Shown here: piece after piece, positions 61,862 to 64,000 of the stretch
Position numbering within the stretch: the first letter of the stretch is position 1
How the letters are laid out: each line of letters begins with the position of its first letter
Origin: an uncultured Selenomonadales bacterium
GTDB taxonomy: Bacteria > Bacillota > Negativicutes > DSM-1736 > Dendrosporobacteraceae
Length of the DNA stretch: 64,000 nt
Assembly (NCBI GenBank): GCA_946407015.1
Contig: CAMJML010000004.1
Coordinates: 124,001 to 188,000, forward strand
Direction of reading: 5' to 3'
The notes under the pieces: generated by a model
What the model was told of the DNA's origin: nothing
Database searches by the model: none
The model's input: the letters and a program-made list of their open reading frames with translations, nothing else
Program-made: the position numbers and the translations under genes

Positions 61862-64000
61862 ATGGTTATGAAAAAAATGCAAAGAGGCTCAACGGAAAGA
61901 ATCAAACGCCTTAGAGAAATCAGTGATCATTTATCCGTTCCCTGTGTGTCAATGGAACGGGCAGTCTTATTGACAGAGGCCTACAAAAAATATGAAGGCA
62001 AGGTTTCGGCGCCGCTGCTACGTGGTTTAGCCTTCAAGCATATTATGGAAAATCGAATACTCTATATAGAAAAAGGCGCATTGATTATTGGTGAAAAAGG
62101 CCATAAACCCTGGGCTGCACCTACGTTCCCGGAGTTATGCTGCCATTCCTTGGAAGATTTCGATAATATGAACAATCGGGAAAAAGTATTTTTTAAAGTT
62201 ACAGAAGAAGACAAGAAAATTCAAGAAGAAGTGATCATCCCCTATTGGAAAGACCGTGCGTTGATGACCAGAATGAATGCTATTTTGCCGCAAGCATGGC
62301 ACAAGCTGTTTCAGGCCGGCTTGTTTACCGAATTCCTAATGCAGCGCGGTCCGGGACATACTGTCGCCGACGGAAAGATATACCAAAAGGGATACGGAGA
62401 GCTTATCAAAGACATCGAAGCTGCAATTGAGAGCCTGGATTACAACAACGATTTGGCTGCGCTAAACAAGCGTGAAGAGTTGGAAGGGATGAAGCTGGTT
62501 TGCGAAGGCATGATTATTTTTGGGGAGCGGTATGCCGCCCAAGCCCGCGCATTGGCAGAAACCGAAACAGATCCGATCTGGAAAAAAGAATTGCTGGAGC
62601 TTGCCGAAGTTTGTGATGTCGTGCCCAAGCATGCGCCCGAAACCTTTCGCCAAGCTGTTCAAATGTATTGGTTTACACATATTGGTGTAACCATTGAAAT
62701 GAATAACTGGGACGCCTATTCACCAGGAAAGCTCGATCAGCATCTGGAGCCTTTCTACAATCAAGATATCGAGGAGGGCCGGATTACCCGTGAAGACGCA
62801 AGAGAGATCCTGGAAAACTTATGGATTCAATTTAACAATCAGCCGGCCCCGCCCAAAGTTGGCATTACACTAAAGGAAAGTGCAACTTATACCGACTTTT
62901 GCAATATCAATACAGGAGCATTGCGTCCTGATGGCACTTGCGGAGTTAGCGATGTCAGTTATTTGATCCTGGAAGTAATGGATGAAATGAAATTGCTGCA
63001 GCCAAGCTCAAACGTGCAGATTTCTCAGAAAACACCAGAAAACTTCTTGCGTGAAGCCATAAAGGTTTCCCGCAAAGGTTGGGGGCAGCCTGCATTTTAT
63101 AACTCGGAAGCCATCATTCAAGAGTTACTCTATTTGGGGAAATCACTGGATGATGCGCGCGAAAGCGGTATTGCCAGCGGCTGTGTTGAAACAGGTACTG
63201 CCGGAAAAGAAGCGTATGTTCTGACCGGTTATTTAAATATACCAAAGATTTTTGAACTTGTGCTGAACCGTGGCTTTGATTCGTACACTAAGACCCAGGT
63301 TGGTCTGGATTTAGGCGACCCCAGAGACTTTTCCACTTATGGAGAAGTTTATGATGCTTTCTATCAACAACTGAAGTATGTTGTTGACGTAAAAGTTGCC
63401 GGGAATAATGTCATTGAGCGCATGTATATGGATCATATGCCTGTACCTTTGCTTTCCGTCATAACCGACGACTGCATCAAGTCGGGTGTTGATTACAATG
63501 CCGGCGGTGCGCGCTATAACACGAGCTATATTCAGTGTGTAGGAATCGCAACCATTGCGGATTCATTAGCCGTTATCAAGAAAAATGTGTTTGAAGATGG
63601 TAAGCTGGCAATGGATCAGCTGCTGGCAGCTTGTAAGGCAAATTTTGAAGGCTATGACGAGATTTATCATATCGTTCATAACGAAACACCCAAGTATGGA
63701 AATGATGATGATTATGCTGACGGTATCTTAAAAAGTGTGGCGGACTCGCTGCAAAGCGCCATTGCCGGAAGAAAAACGCCAAAAGGTTCAAAGACTGTTG
63801 TTGAATTTTTGCCAACAACTTGCCATGTTTACTTCGGACAGGTCATGGAAGCATCGCCCAATGGACGTTATGCGGGAACACCGCTGCCGGACGGGATATC
63901 ACCTGAAAAAGGCGCTGACCGCAACGGGCCAACAGCAGTCATCAAATCGGCGTCTAAACTGGATCAGTTAAAAACAGGCGGCGCGTTGTTAAATCAGAAA
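61862..64000 (+). CDS. Glycyl-radical enzyme, 3' end outside the window
   Basis: The frame is open from ATG 61862 (GAAGTGAG upstream) to the window end, 713 residues, and misses the C-terminal glycyl-radical loop. The catalytic Cys-Glu pair is C441 and E443 in ASGCVETGTAGKEAY. TEFLMQRGPGHTV (about 155) and YNAGGARYNTSYIQ line the substrate cavity in relatives. The pattern is that of the isethionate-lyase / arylacetate-decarboxylase / sulfonate-lyase side of the superfamily, not PflB (no double Cys) and not the CutC/diol-dehydratase side (CVEP). The substrate is unknown. The adjacent compact activase and XRE-cupin regulator complete the unit. Confidence 0.9.
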   Translation, partial: MVMKKMQRGSTERIKRLREISDHLSVPCVSMERAVLLTEAYKKYEGKVSAPLLRGLAFKHIMENRILYIEKGALIIGEKGHKPWAAPTFPELCCHSLEDFDNMNNREKVFFKVTEEDKKIQEEVIIPYWKDRALMTRMNAILPQAWHKLFQAGLFTEFLMQRGPGHTVADGKIYQKGYGELIKDIEAAIESLDYNNDLAALNKREELEGMKLVCEGMIIFGERYAAQARALAETETDPIWKKELLELAEVCDVVPKHAPETFRQAVQMYWFTHIGVTIEMNNWDAYSPGKLDQHLEPFYNQDIEEGRITREDAREILENLWIQFNNQPAPPKVGITLKESATYTDFCNINTGALRPDGTCGVSDVSYLILEVMDEMKLLQPSSNVQISQKTPENFLREAIKVSRKGWGQPAFYNSEAIIQELLYLGKSLDDARESGIASGCVETGTAGKEAYVLTGYLNIPKIFELVLNRGFDSYTKTQVGLDLGDPRDFSTYGEVYDAFYQQLKYVVDVKVAGNNVIERMYMDHMPVPLLSVITDDCIKSGVDYNAGGARYNTSYIQCVGIATIADSLAVIKKNVFEDGKLAMDQLLAACKANFEGYDEIYHIVHNETPKYGNDDDYADGILKSVADSLQSAIAGRKTPKGSKTVVEFLPTTCHVYFGQVMEASPNGRYAGTPLPDGISPEKGADRNGPTAVIKSASKLDQLKTGGALLNQK

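Overview
The window (64 kb, roughly half G+C) looks like a chromosome segment of an anaerobic diderm Firmicute, most likely Negativicutes and probably Sporomusaceae. It combines Firmicute-style expression signals (strong AGGAGG ribosome binding sites, TTG/GTG starts, S-box and T-box leaders, rho-independent terminators) with outer-membrane machinery (ExbB/ExbD/TonB, TonB-dependent receptors, an Aas/LplT pair) and oxygen-sensitive metabolism (ferredoxin-linked 2-oxoacid oxidoreductase, glycyl-radical enzyme, FeFe-hydrogenase-type H-domain, two catalases). The genus is inference from gene content. No rRNA, tRNA, CRISPR array, transposase or prophage gene was seen.

Layout. 1-4.3 kb: 3' part of a large catalase, a DJ-1/PfpI protein and a PLP trans-sulfuration enzyme. 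4.3-14.6 kb: an iron/TonB island. It has a decayed siderophore receptor and AraC-type regulator, a secreted TonB-C-like protein, tonB-exbD-exbB with a tiny Met/Cys/His-rich leader ORF, an HAD phosphatase, and a Fur-box-linked operon (membrane protein, H-domain protein, FmdE-like protein, TonB receptor) divergent from a Crp/Fnr regulator. 14.6-28.3 kb: a small membrane protein, an MFS exporter, then amino-acid catabolism (YheO-type regulator, RidA, threonine deaminase, amino-acid permease, DcuC-type carrier, M20 amidohydrolase, two-subunit 2-oxoacid:ferredoxin oxidoreductase) and a second catalase. 28.3-34.6 kb: a nearly complete N-acetylmuramate/peptidoglycan-recycling locus (kinase, PTS EIIBC, MupG, MurQ, EIIA, NagA).

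34.6-43.3 kb: an ECF S-component, small proteins, an MscS channel, a metallophosphoesterase, a SAM-I riboswitch controlling a stand-alone aspartokinase-like ACT protein, and Aas/LplT phospholipid recycling. 43.5-48.3 kb: an amino-acid permease, tyrosine phenol-lyase with a clear sigma-54 promoter, and a TyrR-like activator that keeps the GAFTGA loop. 48.8-54.9 kb: a LuxR-type regulator followed by a split biotin-dependent carboxylase operon (PxpB/PxpC-like carboxyltransferase, biotin carrier, biotin carboxylase, PxpA/LamB, DUF1097 membrane protein). 56.1-58.8 kb: a T-box leader, read here as isoleucine-specific, in front of a BASS transporter and a LarA-type racemase. 58.8-64 kb: nitroreductase, PpnP, an XRE-cupin regulator, and a glycyl-radical activase with its glycyl-radical enzyme, which runs off the end of the window.

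Together the genes describe a fermentative scavenger of amino acids and cell-wall debris. Threonine and related amino acids are deaminated and oxidised to acyl-CoA, tyrosine is cleaved to phenol and pyruvate, MurNAc-peptidoglycan fragments enter glycolysis, and several small-acid pathways of unknown substrate are under dedicated RNA or enhancer control. The most notable and least explained units are the H-domain/TonB operon, the T-box-controlled LarA/BASS pair, the sigma-54/TyrR-controlled tpl, the SAM-riboswitch-controlled ACT protein, the split carboxylase and the glycyl-radical enzyme.
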